The notes below the pieces were generated by a model, which searched no databases, was not told the origin of the DNA, and saw only the letters and a program-made list of their open reading frames with translations. From Paenibacillaceae bacterium (GTDB lineage Bacteria > Bacillota > Bacilli > Paenibacillales > NBRC-103111), in the NCBI GenBank assembly GCA_029256185.1, contig JAQSYI010000034.1:1-64000 (forward strand): 64,000 nt of DNA. The letters are read 5' to 3'. Shown here piece by piece: positions 26,534-35,086 of this stretch. The translations under genes were made by a program, and so were the position numbers. Position 1 is the stretch's first letter; each line of letters starts with the position of its first letter.

Positions 26534-26564
26534 ACAGGCCGCAACGCTATTGTTTGCAGCCTGT
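26534..26564 (-). terminator. Probable terminator of trpS
   Basis: On the minus strand ACAGGCTGCAA (26564-26554) pairs, with one mismatch, with TTGCGGCCTGT (26544-26534). It is followed only by TCTTCGG, so the T run is weak. Confidence 0.4.
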
Positions 26565-26593
26565 TGTCCGATAATTGCAATTGTCAGCCGTAT

Positions 26594-27583
26594 TCAGTCA
26601 AAATAGTTAAGGCTCATGGCTTCCCGCACTTCCTGCATGGTTTCCCGGGCTATGCCGCGGGCGCGCCCGGTCCCGGTAATTAAGATGTCGTCCACGTCAT
26701 CCGGTCTGGCGGCATAATAGGACCTGCGCTCCCTCATAGGGTCAATAAGCTGCTCCAATGCGGAAATAATAAGTCCTTTGCATGCAGAACAACCCATTGT
26801 TCCTTTTTCACATCCCTCGTAAATTTCAGAAACTTCTTTTGGACGAAATGCTCCGTGATAAGCGTATATGGGGCATATGTCCGGGTGCCCCGGGTCGTTT
26901 TTGCGAATACGGGCCGGGTCCGTCACAGCCTTTTTTATTTTATAGGCAATTTCTTCTGTTGAGGAATCCAGTGCAATGGAATTACCGAGACTCTTGCTCA
27001 TTTTGGCGTTGCCGTCCGTACCGACCAGCCTCGGCGTTTCACTGATCAGCGGTTTGGGCTCCACAAACACAGGCTTATACAACTCGTTGAACCGGCGTAC
27101 GATCTTTCGCGCCAATTCCAGGTGGGGAAGCTGGTCGTCCCCTACAGGAATGATGGATGCTTTGCAAAAGGTGATATCGGCTGCCTGACTGACAGGATAG
27201 CCAAGAAAGCCGTAATACAGATCGTCCAGACCGCTATTTTTTGACTCCGATTTAACGGTCGGGTTGTGACGCAGCACATTGACCGTGACGAACATGGAAA
27301 ACAACACGGTGAGTTCCGCAATCTCCGGAATCATCGATTGGACAAAGATCGTTGCCCGAGCCGGGTCAATTCCTGCCGATAAATAATCCAGCGCAACCTC
27401 ACGCAAATGGCTTCGGATCAGATCCGGTTGTTCAAAGTGGGTAGTCAGCGCTTGAACATCCGCCAAAAGCACGAATGTTTCATATTGCTCCTGTAAAATA
27501 ACACGATTTCGCAGACTGCCGACGTAATGGCCAAGGTGAAGCTTTCCGGTAACCCGGTCTCCTGTTAAAACCCGTTCTGTCAT
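26594..27583 (-). CDS. trpS: Tryptophan-tRNA ligase
   Basis: A 329-residue class I aminoacyl-tRNA synthetase. The HIGH-equivalent is KLHLGHYVG near residues 14-22 and the KMSKS motif is at 194-198 (NAKMSKSLGN). It charges tRNA-Trp. AAGGAGGA precedes the ATG by nine bases. A T-box with a UGG specifier controls it from upstream, so uncharged tRNA-Trp should turn it on. The cysteines near the C-terminus (CEKGTMGCSACKG) resemble the iron-sulfur site of the TrpRS-II form. It may be the inducible one of two trpS genes; that is inference. Confidence 0.95.
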   Translation of the reverse strand: MTERVLTGDRVTGKLHLGHYVGSLRNRVILQEQYETFVLLADVQALTTHFEQPDLIRSHLREVALDYLSAGIDPARATIFVQSMIPEIAELTVLFSMFVTVNVLRHNPTVKSESKNSGLDDLYYGFLGYPVSQAADITFCKASIIPVGDDQLPHLELARKIVRRFNELYKPVFVEPKPLISETPRLVGTDGNAKMSKSLGNSIALDSSTEEIAYKIKKAVTDPARIRKNDPGHPDICPIYAYHGAFRPKEVSEIYEGCEKGTMGCSACKGLIISALEQLIDPMRERRSYYAARPDDVDDILITGTGRARGIARETMQEVREAMSLNYFD

Positions 27584-27691
27584 TGAATAACATCCTCCTT
27601 GTTTTAGCGACAGTCATCAACAATTGAAAACTGTCATGTTTGCTGCAGTTGAGTTTTTGAATCCCTAGCCGTCGCCACCAACCTTCTTCCA

Positions 27692-27709
27692 TGGCCATCA
27701 CCCCCTTCT
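27692..27709 (-). promoter_or_regulatory. Strong start site of a leader frame with tandem Trp codons
   Basis: On the minus strand GAAGGGGG (27709-27702) precedes ATG 27692 by eight bases. The frame reads MEEGWWRRLG, with two adjacent TGG codons. It lies between the T-box terminator and trpS. It does not stop before trpS; it overlaps its first 100 bases in another frame. It may be a translated attenuator or a coincidence. Confidence 0.4.
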
Positions 27710-27714
27710 TAAAG

Positions 27715-28060
27715 TCAAAAAAACTCCGTCCCATAAGGACGAAGTTATCGTTGTGCCACCTTAAATGACCGTTTCGCTGCATGCATGTTGAGCAACGGTT
27801 CCGGTCTTCGCTTGACGGTGCGGAGATTGCCGCAAATGGCACCACAGCTATCAAGATGATAGCTGTTGGCGGGACAAACTCGATACCGCTCCCTTGATAA
27901 CGGCGGGATGCCCGGCATTTCCCTACTGCACCTGCACGGTGGCTCGGAAAAGCAACTCCAAAGGCCATTCGCACACACGTTGGACACCGGTTCGCAGCAA
28001 CCACCGGCTCTCTGCAGGTCCATTCCGTATGCCTACTTACCCTTTTTCTGCGTCGTTCAT
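27715..28060 (-). ncRNA. T-box riboswitch, tRNA-Trp specific, upstream of trpS
   Basis: On the minus strand, Stem I begins near GACGCAGAAAAAGGGTAAGTAGG and has the conserved GAGAGCCGGTGGTTGCTGCGAACCGG-type distal part. The specifier loop reads GCGAA-TGG-CC, giving UGG for Trp at 27967-27965. The T-box sequence AAGGTGGCACAACG is at 27763-27750. The terminator AACTTCGTCC-TTAT-GGGACGGAGTT with a T run ends near 27715. Charged tRNA favours termination, uncharged tRNA read-through into trpS. Confidence 0.93.
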
Positions 28061-28138
28061 GATATATGGGGTATCTTACTACATCCGGATGAAACGGTCA
28101 ATCCTATAATCCTCACTCTCATTTCCAGGGATACCGGG

Positions 28139-28804
28139 TCAGTACAGATTTTGTGTGATCTTCTGCGCGATGTACTCCATCCTGGGAATGATCCGGCTGT
28201 CGTCGACCGTATGAAGCTTATCCGGCTTGAACAGCTGGAATTTTTTGAGGAGGTAGTAGTCGAATAGCGCTTCGTACACAGTCAGATGATGCTCCATCAA
28301 ATATTTGACGTCCAGCAGATTCTGTAACAGCTGGTCCTGCAGAACGATCAGATTGCCGTTGATGGGATTAAAGACCCCCTCGCGTATCCCCTCATTGTAG
28401 AATTCCAATACCTGGCGCTCCCAATGCTTCATCGCGCTTCTCAGCCGCTCCCCGCTTTCCGGAGAACTGCCCTCCAGCCCCTTCAGGAACCGGTCCGTAA
28501 CGGATTCAAGCAGCAGAACCGACTGCTCGAAGATCTGCTGGAACCGCTCTGCGTACACCCGATCCGGGTCCGAGCTGACCATCACCTCATGAATGTATTG
28601 CACCATCACCTCTACAGCATAGGCGACAAGCTCTTCTTTTGTTGAGAAATATTTATATAACGTTGCCCGGCTTACTCCTACGATCTTGGCGGCCTCGTCC
28701 ATACGCAAAGATTGAAATCCGTTCTTCCGGACGTATGGCAGCAGCTTCGCAATCAGTCTGCGCCTTCCTTTATCCTGCTTGTCTTGCGTGCCATCGTTGC
28801 TCAT
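28139..28804 (-). CDS. TetR-family transcriptional regulator
   Basis: A 221-residue regulator with an HTH near residues 30-60 (LRMDEAAKIVGVSRATLYKYFSTKEELVAYAVE) and an unassigned helical C-terminal domain. GGGGGGAT precedes the ATG. It is divergent from the SDR gene at 29094 and separated from it by about 290 bases holding AT-rich inverted and direct repeats, so it may control that gene. Ligand unknown. Confidence 0.85.
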   Translation of the reverse strand: MSNDGTQDKQDKGRRRLIAKLLPYVRKNGFQSLRMDEAAKIVGVSRATLYKYFSTKEELVAYAVEVMVQYIHEVMVSSDPDRVYAERFQQIFEQSVLLLESVTDRFLKGLEGSSPESGERLRSAMKHWERQVLEFYNEGIREGVFNPINGNLIVLQDQLLQNLLDVKYLMEHHLTVYEALFDYYLLKKFQLFKPDKLHTVDDSRIIPRMEYIAQKITQNLY

Positions 28805-28849
28805 CTGTTATCCCCCCATCTAGTTTAGATTATAGCTGTTTTGTACAGT

Positions 28850-28916
28850 CAAATAAACATAATATACAAATTATATGTTTTTTGTTTACTTTGTTTACGA
28901 AAGCATGCTATCATAG
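28850..28916 (+). promoter_or_regulatory. Operator-like repeats and promoter between TetR and SDR genes
   Basis: Inverted repeat AAACATA...TATGTTT lies near 28855-28880. A direct repeat TTTGTTTAC-TTTGTTTAC follows near 28883-28900, and TATCAT near 28909 could be a -10 with TTTACT as -35 (18-base spacer). This fits TetR control of the divergent pair. Confidence 0.4.
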
Positions 28917-28984
28917 CGTTGAAAGGCCGCCCGAAAGTCTACACAGAGCGGGCTGGAGTTGGGTTTCAAGTTTCGTGCTGACAC

Positions 28985-29070
28985 GAGGATAAGCGCCTGA
29001 CGGCGTCCTTTGCTGCTGACACGTTTGTCAAGAAGTCGAGCCACCCCCCACGTTTAACCTTTCTGAGACT
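28985..29070 (+). repeat. Dispersed leader repeat, copy 2
   Basis: GAGGATAAGCGCCTGACGGCG...ACGTTTGTCAAGAAGTCGAG is related to 237-330 and 47163-47255. It lies between the promoter region and the SDR ribosome binding site, so it would be part of the transcript leader. Confidence 0.65.
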
Positions 29071-29093
29071 TTAACAAAAGGAGGAATAAAATC

Positions 29094-29951
29094 ATGAGTA
29101 ACAAAAAGGTGGTTGTCATTACTGGTGCAAGTGACGGCATCGGAGCTGCCGCAGCCCGAAGGCTGAAGGCTGACGGACATACCGTGGTTGTGGTCGGACG
29201 ATCGCCAGAGAAGACCCGCGCAATCGCCAGAGAGCTTGCTGTCGATAGCTACATCGCCGATTTCACCCGACTTGACGATGTGAAGAAGCTTGCGGATAAA
29301 TTGAAAGCGCGCTATCCCCGAATCGATGTCCTGGCCAATAATGCCGGCGGGGTTTTTGGTGAGCAAACCAAAACCATCGACGGTTTCGAGAAGACCTTCC
29401 AGGTCAATCACCTTGCGCCATTCCTGCTAACCCGCCTGCTGCTCGATACCCTCATCTCTTCCCGGGCATCGGTTCTCCAGACCTCGAGCACCGTGCGGTT
29501 CACCAAGAAAATCGACCTTGATGACCTCGACCATAATAAAAACTACGACCCGGTGCGCGCCTATGGTGCAGTGAAGCTGGAGAATATTCTCTTCACGATG
29601 GAACTGCACCGGCGCTACCATGATGCGGGGATTTCCGCGGCGTCGTTCTACCCGGGAAACGTGAAGACCAATTTTGCATCCGCGACGACCAGCCCGATCA
29701 TGCGCACGGTGCGCTTCTTCGGATATATGCCGGGAGTCGGAACACTCCTGCTCTCCACACCCGAGCAAGGGGCCGATCAGATCGTCTGGCTGGCGGAGGG
29801 TACTCCCGGCATCGACTGGCGGTCCGGAGCCTACTATTATAAACGCAAGGACAGCGAGCCGCGCAACCCGCAAGCGGTCGATGCCGATCTGGCCCGCCGA
29901 TTCTGGGAACGTTCCGAAGCGCTCCTCGGAGACCACCTCACTGCCCACTGA
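29094..29951 (+). CDS. Short-chain dehydrogenase/reductase
   Basis: A 285-residue Rossmann-fold NAD(P)-dependent oxidoreductase. The cofactor motif TGASDGIG is near residue 10, NNAG near 90, and the catalytic Tyr-x3-Lys is YGAVK. The pattern is that of retinol-dehydrogenase/WW-domain-oxidoreductase-like SDRs. AAAGGAGG precedes the ATG. A terminator follows. A TetR gene is divergently placed upstream. The substrate cannot be told from sequence. Confidence 0.88.
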   Translation: MSNKKVVVITGASDGIGAAAARRLKADGHTVVVVGRSPEKTRAIARELAVDSYIADFTRLDDVKKLADKLKARYPRIDVLANNAGGVFGEQTKTIDGFEKTFQVNHLAPFLLTRLLLDTLISSRASVLQTSSTVRFTKKIDLDDLDHNKNYDPVRAYGAVKLENILFTMELHRRYHDAGISAASFYPGNVKTNFASATTSPIMRTVRFFGYMPGVGTLLLSTPEQGADQIVWLAEGTPGIDWRSGAYYYKRKDSEPRNPQAVDADLARRFWERSEALLGDHLTAH

Positions 29952-30051
29952 TGATCCCCCCTGCAGGTAAGCCTGGCGCAAGCCCCGAACGCCATGCCGC
30001 GGTTGGGAACAGCGGGCGGGGCCTTCGCTTCCTGTTGTGATAAATCAACAA

Positions 30052-30084
30052 AAACACCGCCATTCAGACCTGGGGCGGTGTTTT
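30052..30084 (+). terminator. Terminator after the SDR gene
   Basis: ACACCGCC pairs with GGCGGTGT around a loop of about 12 bases, followed by TTTTG. Confidence 0.75.
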
Positions 30085-30133
30085 GTATAGCTTGTAAAAA
30101 TTAAGGAACCGCAAAAGCAAATAAGAAACCGAC

Positions 30134-30162
30134 TTTACTAACGAACGACCGTTAGTTATAAT
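30134..30162 (+). promoter_or_regulatory. Promoter with TetR operator in the spacer
   Basis: -35 TTTACT (30134-30139) and -10 TATAAT (30157-30162) are 17 bases apart. ACTAACG (30137-30143) and CGTTAGT (30150-30156) form an inverted repeat with a six-base gap across the spacer, of the kind bound by TetR/QacR-type repressors. This predicts autorepression. Confidence 0.7.
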
Positions 30163-30201
30163 GAAATTAAACAGGAAACATCCGCGAAAGGAATTTTTGA
30201 T

Positions 30202-30858
30202 ATGGAAACAAGGCAGGAAACGGGGCTATTTGTAGATACAAACGGAATTTTGATCCAGAATCACAATAAAAATTCCATCCTTTATGTTGCCATAGATCTC
30301 TTCTCTCAAAGTGGTTATAACGCTGTCTCGATCAGAGATATCACAAGGGTGGTCGGCATCAAGGAAAGTTCTTTGTACAATCATTTTAAAAGTAAGACTG
30401 CGATCTTGGAAACAATTTATTACAATTTCCGGATAGACATAGCAAAAATAATACCTTCCCCGGATCGTCTTGATGCCATTGTATCTTCAATGAACATTGA
30501 TGTTTTTTTGACCCAAGGCTTTCAGAACTTCCTGGAGCATATTCAAAATTCAAAGATGGAGAAAATATGGCGAATTCTCTATTTGGAACAAGTCAGGGAC
30601 CAGGAAGCCAGAGCAATCTACCTGAATGATATCGTCGCAGGCATCTGTGACAGTTTGATGATTGTATTTGAGAAGTATATTGCCCTCGGTCAGATTCGAT
30701 CGCACGATCCCAAGATGCTGTCCATTCAGTATCAATATCCATTGTTCCAAATGGTCAACATGTATGTTCTAAGAAGGCTGGACGGCCAGGAAACGACAAG
30801 TATGGAACAAATGATGGTCAATCATATTTATTTTTTCTTAAGTATGGTTCGAGCCTGA
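30202..30858 (+). CDS. TetR-family transcriptional regulator
   Basis: A 218-residue regulator. The HTH is near residues 40-75 (VSIRDITRVVGIKESSLYNHFKSKTAILETIYYNF). AAAGGAA lies upstream of the ATG. An operator-like palindrome in its own promoter points to autoregulation. The alpha/beta hydrolase gene starts 26 bases downstream and probably shares the transcript, so hydrolase substrates are candidate ligands. Confidence 0.85.
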   Translation: METRQETGLFVDTNGILIQNHNKNSILYVAIDLFSQSGYNAVSIRDITRVVGIKESSLYNHFKSKTAILETIYYNFRIDIAKIIPSPDRLDAIVSSMNIDVFLTQGFQNFLEHIQNSKMEKIWRILYLEQVRDQEARAIYLNDIVAGICDSLMIVFEKYIALGQIRSHDPKMLSIQYQYPLFQMVNMYVLRRLDGQETTSMEQMMVNHIYFFLSMVRA

Positions 30859-30883
30859 AAATAATTAAGGGGAGAATGATCGG

Positions 30884-31771
30884 ATGAGCGGGAAAGAACA
30901 ATCGATTTCCTTTTATAGGAGCGGCGGAAACCCGGATCTTTTCATAAAGGCATATGATCACACACTCCGGTTATGGCAGGTATCCGTGGAGTCTGTATAT
31001 ATACCCAGCTCCTTTGGTCTCACACATGTGCTTGCTGCAGGACCGGAAGGTGCCGAGCCATTGGTTCTGCTGCATGGCTTCGGATTCAGTTCGACCGCAT
31101 GGTTTGGGAATATCCAAGCCCTGAGTGCCGGTTACCGGATATATGCGATAGATTTTCCGGGTGATATTAACAAGAGCCGTTCGACCCGGCCTATAAAAAA
31201 CAAAGCGGATTGCGCAGCTTGGTTTACTGAGATGTTGGACGGACTTCATATAGAGAAGGCAAATGTATGCGGGCATTCTTATGGAGGATTCCTTGCTTTG
31301 GTTCTTGCCGCCCGCTTATCCTCCCGCATTCACAAGATAATCGCCCTTGCCCCGGGAGCAAGCCTGCAGCCTCAGAGCAAAGAATTCTTTATCCGATCCT
31401 TGCTTGCAGGAATGCTGCCCACCACAAAAAGGATTAACAGGCTAATGGATTATATGACGGGGAAGGGCAATACCATTAATCAGACCATTAAGGATCAGTT
31501 CATAGCCGCCATGCAAAATGCGCTTCCGCGAACAAAATTATTCATTTCATACCTAAAAGATGTTGAATTGGAGCTAATTAAGGTTCCTGTATTACTACTC
31601 ATTGGAGATCAGGACATTCAGTACGATGTTGAAAAAGCCGTTGCGCGGGCCAGAAAGGTTATACAAGGCATTGAAGTCACTGTCATTCCCGGTACAGGAC
31701 ATGGGCTCCCGTTAGAAAAGCCGGATATCGTGAACAGATTCATGCTGGATTTTCTGGGACGCAAGTCATGA
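30884..31771 (+). CDS. Alpha/beta-fold hydrolase
   Basis: A 295-residue hydrolase. The oxyanion region is LLHGFGFSSTAWFGN, the nucleophile elbow GHSYGG, the acid probably Asp in LLIGDQDIQYD, and the catalytic His in GTGHGLPLEKP. All triad members are present. GGGGAG precedes the ATG. It is co-transcribed with a TetR regulator. It could be an esterase, a haloperoxidase-like enzyme or a lactonase; sequence alone does not decide. Confidence 0.88.
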   Translation: MSGKEQSISFYRSGGNPDLFIKAYDHTLRLWQVSVESVYIPSSFGLTHVLAAGPEGAEPLVLLHGFGFSSTAWFGNIQALSAGYRIYAIDFPGDINKSRSTRPIKNKADCAAWFTEMLDGLHIEKANVCGHSYGGFLALVLAARLSSRIHKIIALAPGASLQPQSKEFFIRSLLAGMLPTTKRINRLMDYMTGKGNTINQTIKDQFIAAMQNALPRTKLFISYLKDVELELIKVPVLLLIGDQDIQYDVEKAVARARKVIQGIEVTVIPGTGHGLPLEKPDIVNRFMLDFLGRKS

Positions 31772-31889
31772 TTCGTTTAATTGAACGTTTTAGCCCCGCG
31801 CTGAATACTTCGCCTGGCAGATGCCCCTGCTCGCGAGGTTATAAAACTCCAAGGCAGGGGTGCAAAGGAATGCCGAAGGAAGGCCACTA

Positions 31890-32095
31890 GAATTCCTGGT
31901 ATCGAATCGAAAGGATCTTCCTATTTTTCCATCCGCTTCGTTCCAGTAAGTATAATGAAAATCCCCTTGCTCATCGCAGTATTCTAATAAAGATACTTCA
32001 AACCCCGCGGTCTAATCCGGAACTGCACAACGAATATACCCACCGGGCTTTAAAAACTCATAACAATGCTTTGCTGCCGTTATCTTCCCAGGCAT
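31890..32095 (-). pseudogene. SAM-dependent methyltransferase relic
   Basis: The minus strand reads MPGKITAAKHCYEFLKPGGY, then IRCAVPD followed by TAG, then GFEVSLLEYCDEQGDFHY and KIGRSFRFDTRNS. This is the second half of a family of small class I methyltransferases, with an internal stop and a deletion at the point where a DHPAASHK-like segment normally sits. The N-terminal SAM-binding half is absent. Confidence 0.7.
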
Positions 32096-32112
32096 TGCTT
32101 GTAAAAACAAGA

Positions 32113-32391
32113 CTACTCATCGGCCATATGCTCTAAGTCGTTCATCGTTTGGGCCACAATCTTTCCTTGTTCCATTTGCTGGATGGATTGTTTTAACCTT
32201 TTGAGGTTGGACGGGTTGTAGAAAGGATCAGTCTGAGTTGTGATTTCAAAAGGAATTCCACCTTGACGCAACGACTGTCGAACAAAGATATTTACCGCCG
32301 TCGTCATGTTTAGCCCTAATTCCGAGAAAAGTGATTCCGCTTCTTTTTTCAGATCTTCATCCATCCGAATATTGATATTGGTTTGTGCCAC
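32113..32391 (-). CDS. RelB/DinJ-family antitoxin, apparently without a toxin partner
   Basis: A ribbon-helix-helix antitoxin of about 92 residues: AQTNINIRMDEDLKKEAESLF is the DNA-binding part, followed by the conserved GLNMTTAVNIFVRQSLRQGGIPF. I place the start at GTG 32391 after AAAGGGG, because the family begins M-A-x-T-N; the ATG at 32409 would add six residues. DinJ/RelB antitoxins normally precede a RelE/YafQ toxin, but the next DNA downstream is only the methyltransferase relic. It may be solitary, or its toxin has been lost. Confidence 0.85.
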   Translation of the reverse strand: MAQTNINIRMDEDLKKEAESLFSELGLNMTTAVNIFVRQSLRQGGIPFEITTQTDPFYNPSNLKRLKQSIQQMEQGKIVAQTMNDLEHMADE

Positions 32392-32409
32392 CCCCAACGC
32401 CCCTTTCAC

Positions 32410-32930
32410 TAATATTATTTACAATATATTACATTTTACGCACAAGGTAAATACGGCGTGCATATTTTCAATAAAAAAAGAGGTCCAGAGCAGCGCGGCG
32501 GGAATGTCTCCCAGAATAACACCGATGTTCACACCTTGCGATACTCCGATAAGGTGGGGCTGGTGTTTTGGTTAGGACCAAAACATATCCTCTCTTTTCC
32601 GCAAGTAAAATCAAGTAGGGGTGAAAAGGCGGTAAAAGATGCCCTCAAGCATGCTGAAGAGCAAACCTTGTATACCGGATACCCGACGTTGCGAAGCTAC
32701 AACAAGGCCAAAGGCTTTTCTCTCACAACCGTGAATACGCAACCGGATCGCTCAAAGTGAACCACCTGTCCCGACTGCCGGACTCCGGTAGGCCCCGGGG
32801 CTCCTGCAACTGCTTTCCCCGGCTTCTTGTTTGCAAGCTGTTGACAACAAGCCCAAAAAGGGCTGCAACAGGTTATGATCTCACCACCTGTCACAGCCCT
32901 CCAACCCGCGTCCGACGCGGCCTCGCGGTC
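32410..32930. other. Intergenic stretch with a degraded coding fragment
   Basis: A + strand frame at about 32458-32760 ends KHAEEQTLYTGYPTLRSYNK; I do not recognise it. The bases 32618-32651 are nearly identical to the inside of the MITE-like element at 10249. An inverted repeat ACAGGT...ACCTGT lies near 32869-32892. No other feature is clear. Confidence 0.35.
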
Positions 32931-33761
32931 TTACTCCTCCCCAGTCGCCACCGGGTTCTCCTCATGGCTGATCCAATCGCTCCAGCTGCCCAGGTAGAGC
33001 TTGGCATCTGGTCGGCCTGCTTCGGCCAAGGCCAGCAGATTGGGGCACGCGGTCACGCCCGAGCCGCAGTACACGATGATCTCCTGATCAGGGGAGATGG
33101 ATGCGAAGCGCTCCTTCAGCGCCTCCCGATCCTTCCACAGTCCGTCGGCATCCAGATTGTCCTTCCAGAACCGGTTGACGGCTCCGGGAATATGGCCTGC
33201 CTTCTTATCAATGGACTCCTCCTCGCCCCTGTACCGCTTCGGCTCCCGGGAATCGATGAGGACCGTACCCGGCCACTCCAGCTTCTGCCGCACATCCTCC
33301 ATAACCACCAGCTGCAGATTCTTCACGCGGCTGCCGAACACCTTGGGTTTTGCCGCCAAGGGCGGCTCATCATTCACCGGATAACCGGCCGCCTGCCAAC
33401 GGCTGAAGCCGCCATCCATCAGATACACCTGCTCATGCCCCATAAACCGCAGCAGCCACCACAGCCGCGAGGCCATCGCGCCGCCCTGGTCGTCATAGAC
33501 GATGACCGCTGTATCCCGGTCGATTGCCCGCTCACCCAGCTTCAGCGACAGCACACCCAGATCGGGCATGGGATGCCTTCCGCCGTGCAGCCCCACCGGG
33601 CCTGACAGGTCCTCCTCCAAATCCAGATAGACGGCTCCCGGCAAATGGCCCTGCTCATAGGCCAAGCGCCCCTGCCCCGGCTGGCCCAGCTGAAACCGGC
33701 AATCCGCCAGCACCTGCCGCTTGCCGCTCATCAGCCGCTCCAGCACCTGCTCCTGACTCAT
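32931..33761 (-). CDS. Two-domain sulfurtransferase (rhodanese / mercaptopyruvate sulfurtransferase)
   Basis: About 276 residues forming two rhodanese domains: an inactive N-terminal one and a C-terminal one with the active Cys in YCGSGVTACPN. The loop CGSGVT is of the thiosulfate/3-mercaptopyruvate sulfurtransferase type. It transfers sulfane sulfur to acceptors such as cyanide or thiols in the cytosol. The open frame extends to an ATG at 33833, but that codon overlaps a TATAAT-like box. I favour ATG 33761 (MSQEQVLERL) after AAAGGG; a TTG near 33787 after GGGGGAG is possible. No operon partner is visible. Confidence 0.88.
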   Translation of the reverse strand: MSQEQVLERLMSGKRQVLADCRFQLGQPGQGRLAYEQGHLPGAVYLDLEEDLSGPVGLHGGRHPMPDLGVLSLKLGERAIDRDTAVIVYDDQGGAMASRLWWLLRFMGHEQVYLMDGGFSRWQAAGYPVNDEPPLAAKPKVFGSRVKNLQLVVMEDVRQKLEWPGTVLIDSREPKRYRGEEESIDKKAGHIPGAVNRFWKDNLDADGLWKDREALKERFASISPDQEIIVYCGSGVTACPNLLALAEAGRPDAKLYLGSWSDWISHEENPVATGEE

Positions 33762-33958
33762 GATATAAGAATCCCTTTGCGCCAATATGGTCAACTCCCC
33801 CGACTTTGTTGTTCGCTCAAGTAATGATTCCATTATACCAAATTGTTTCTCCGTCTGTGGTCATACAGCAGCGATATATTTCTGGCTGATCCTCCCTCCT
33901 TTTATGTTAAAATAGGGAGTAATCGAAATCTTAATCGACTGCGGAGGTGTGATCCTGT

Positions 33959-34243
33959 ATGAACAGCGCAGATCTGCTTATGGTGATAGCGGCCGTCATT
34001 GTGTTGGGCGGTCTGGTTTATTGGACAATACGGCGTTCGGGAAGCGGACGGCTAGGAAACGGGCGGCAGGGGACAGCTTTTGGCGGGAAGCCGGTAAAAA
34101 GGCCATCCTCCCATCAAAAATGCTCCCGGTGCAAGCAGATGGACAAGCTCACCTTCTACTCCAACAACCAGGGAACGGTGATGGGGCTGTGCAAGGAATG
34201 CCGCAAGAAAATCGGCGACAGAGAGAATCTGATGCCGCTGTGA
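33959..34243 (+). CDS. Small membrane-anchored protein with a Zn-ribbon-like cysteine set
   Basis: 94 residues: one N-terminal membrane segment (LLMVIAAVIVLGGLVYW), a basic Gly/Arg-rich linker, then CSRCKQMDK and GLCKECRKK, two CxxC pairs likely to bind zinc on the cytoplasmic side. GGAGGTG precedes the ATG by ten bases. I do not recognise a named family. It is convergent with the DHQase-like operon. Confidence 0.75.
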   Translation: MNSADLLMVIAAVIVLGGLVYWTIRRSGSGRLGNGRQGTAFGGKPVKRPSSHQKCSRCKQMDKLTFYSNNQGTVMGLCKECRKKIGDRENLMPL

Positions 34244-34248
34244 CGCTT

Positions 34249-35055
34249 TCAGGGATGTTTCTTCATGATACGATGCAGCTCCCTTACATCCTTCAGCAAG
34301 GGCTTATCCCTATTCGCTAACTCCCCGTATTCATGATGGCCAAATACGAGCATAGAACCAAACAAAGGGGCATTCAAACGGATGAACCGGCTGTATTTTC
34401 CGGAGCATGTGCAGATAAACGGCACCTTGAGCAGCTTTTTTAATGCCAAATTCGTACGCAGTATTTCAATTTGCTGTTCGGCGCTTTGACAATCGGTGAT
34501 AATCTTCACCATATCCGCATTGCGGGACTCTATCTCAAGAGCAAGCGCTGCAGCCTGTTCAACCGACAGTTCTACGCCAACATGAGCGGACATCAGAACT
34601 TCCGCCCCCCTATCATGGAACTCCTGTATCAGTTCCTTTTGCTTCCGGATAACCTCCGGACGCATGGACACCTCCCCGGGATTAGCGGCTGCAAACGGCA
34701 TGCCGCATGACTCGAGACTGCCTGGAGCGTCATCGTCATACATATACATGGGAATATCCACACTGCCGAATCCGGCCTTAACGGCTTCCTTCATTATACT
34801 CAGGCGTTGCTCATCGCCCGCCCCGTCCTCTGTCTTGTAATAAAGTGCCATCATCGGACGGTCCGTGGATGCGGCTATCTCCCTGAACGCGTCAAAATGT
34901 TGATCTTGCCCGTTCATAAGCTGAATATGCAGGATAAACGCATCCGCACCCTCAAGCTCGCCGTTTCTTATATCTTCTATTGCGGCTTCTGCTGTCCGCT
35001 GTCTGATCGAGCCTACAAGCAAAGGCGGCTTTAACGAACAAAAGGTTTGTTTCAT
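34249..35055 (-). CDS. Type I 3-dehydroquinate dehydratase-like aldolase-family protein
   Basis: 268 residues with the TIM-barrel landmarks of class I DHQases: the Schiff-base Lys probably in NADMVKIITDC, a His in the position of the catalytic His (MSAHVGVE), and a phosphate/carboxylate loop SGKYSRFIRLNAPLFGS followed by MLVFG. The usual EWR after strand 1 is replaced (ADAFILHIQL). It is therefore a diverged family member whose substrate may not be 3-dehydroquinate. GGGAGG precedes the ATG. It is last in a leftward operon with an epimerase and a quinone reductase. Confidence 0.7.
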   Translation of the reverse strand: MKQTFCSLKPPLLVGSIRQRTAEAAIEDIRNGELEGADAFILHIQLMNGQDQHFDAFREIAASTDRPMMALYYKTEDGAGDEQRLSIMKEAVKAGFGSVDIPMYMYDDDAPGSLESCGMPFAAANPGEVSMRPEVIRKQKELIQEFHDRGAEVLMSAHVGVELSVEQAAALALEIESRNADMVKIITDCQSAEQQIEILRTNLALKKLLKVPFICTCSGKYSRFIRLNAPLFGSMLVFGHHEYGELANRDKPLLKDVRELHRIMKKHP

Positions 35056-35086
35056 TATATGGCTCCTCCCTTCTAACGAATGAATC

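Noticed and set aside
32931..33833. Rhodanese starting at ATG 33833
   Set aside because: The codon overlaps a TATAAT-like box and lacks a ribosome binding site; an internal ATG at 33761 has AAAGGG upstream.
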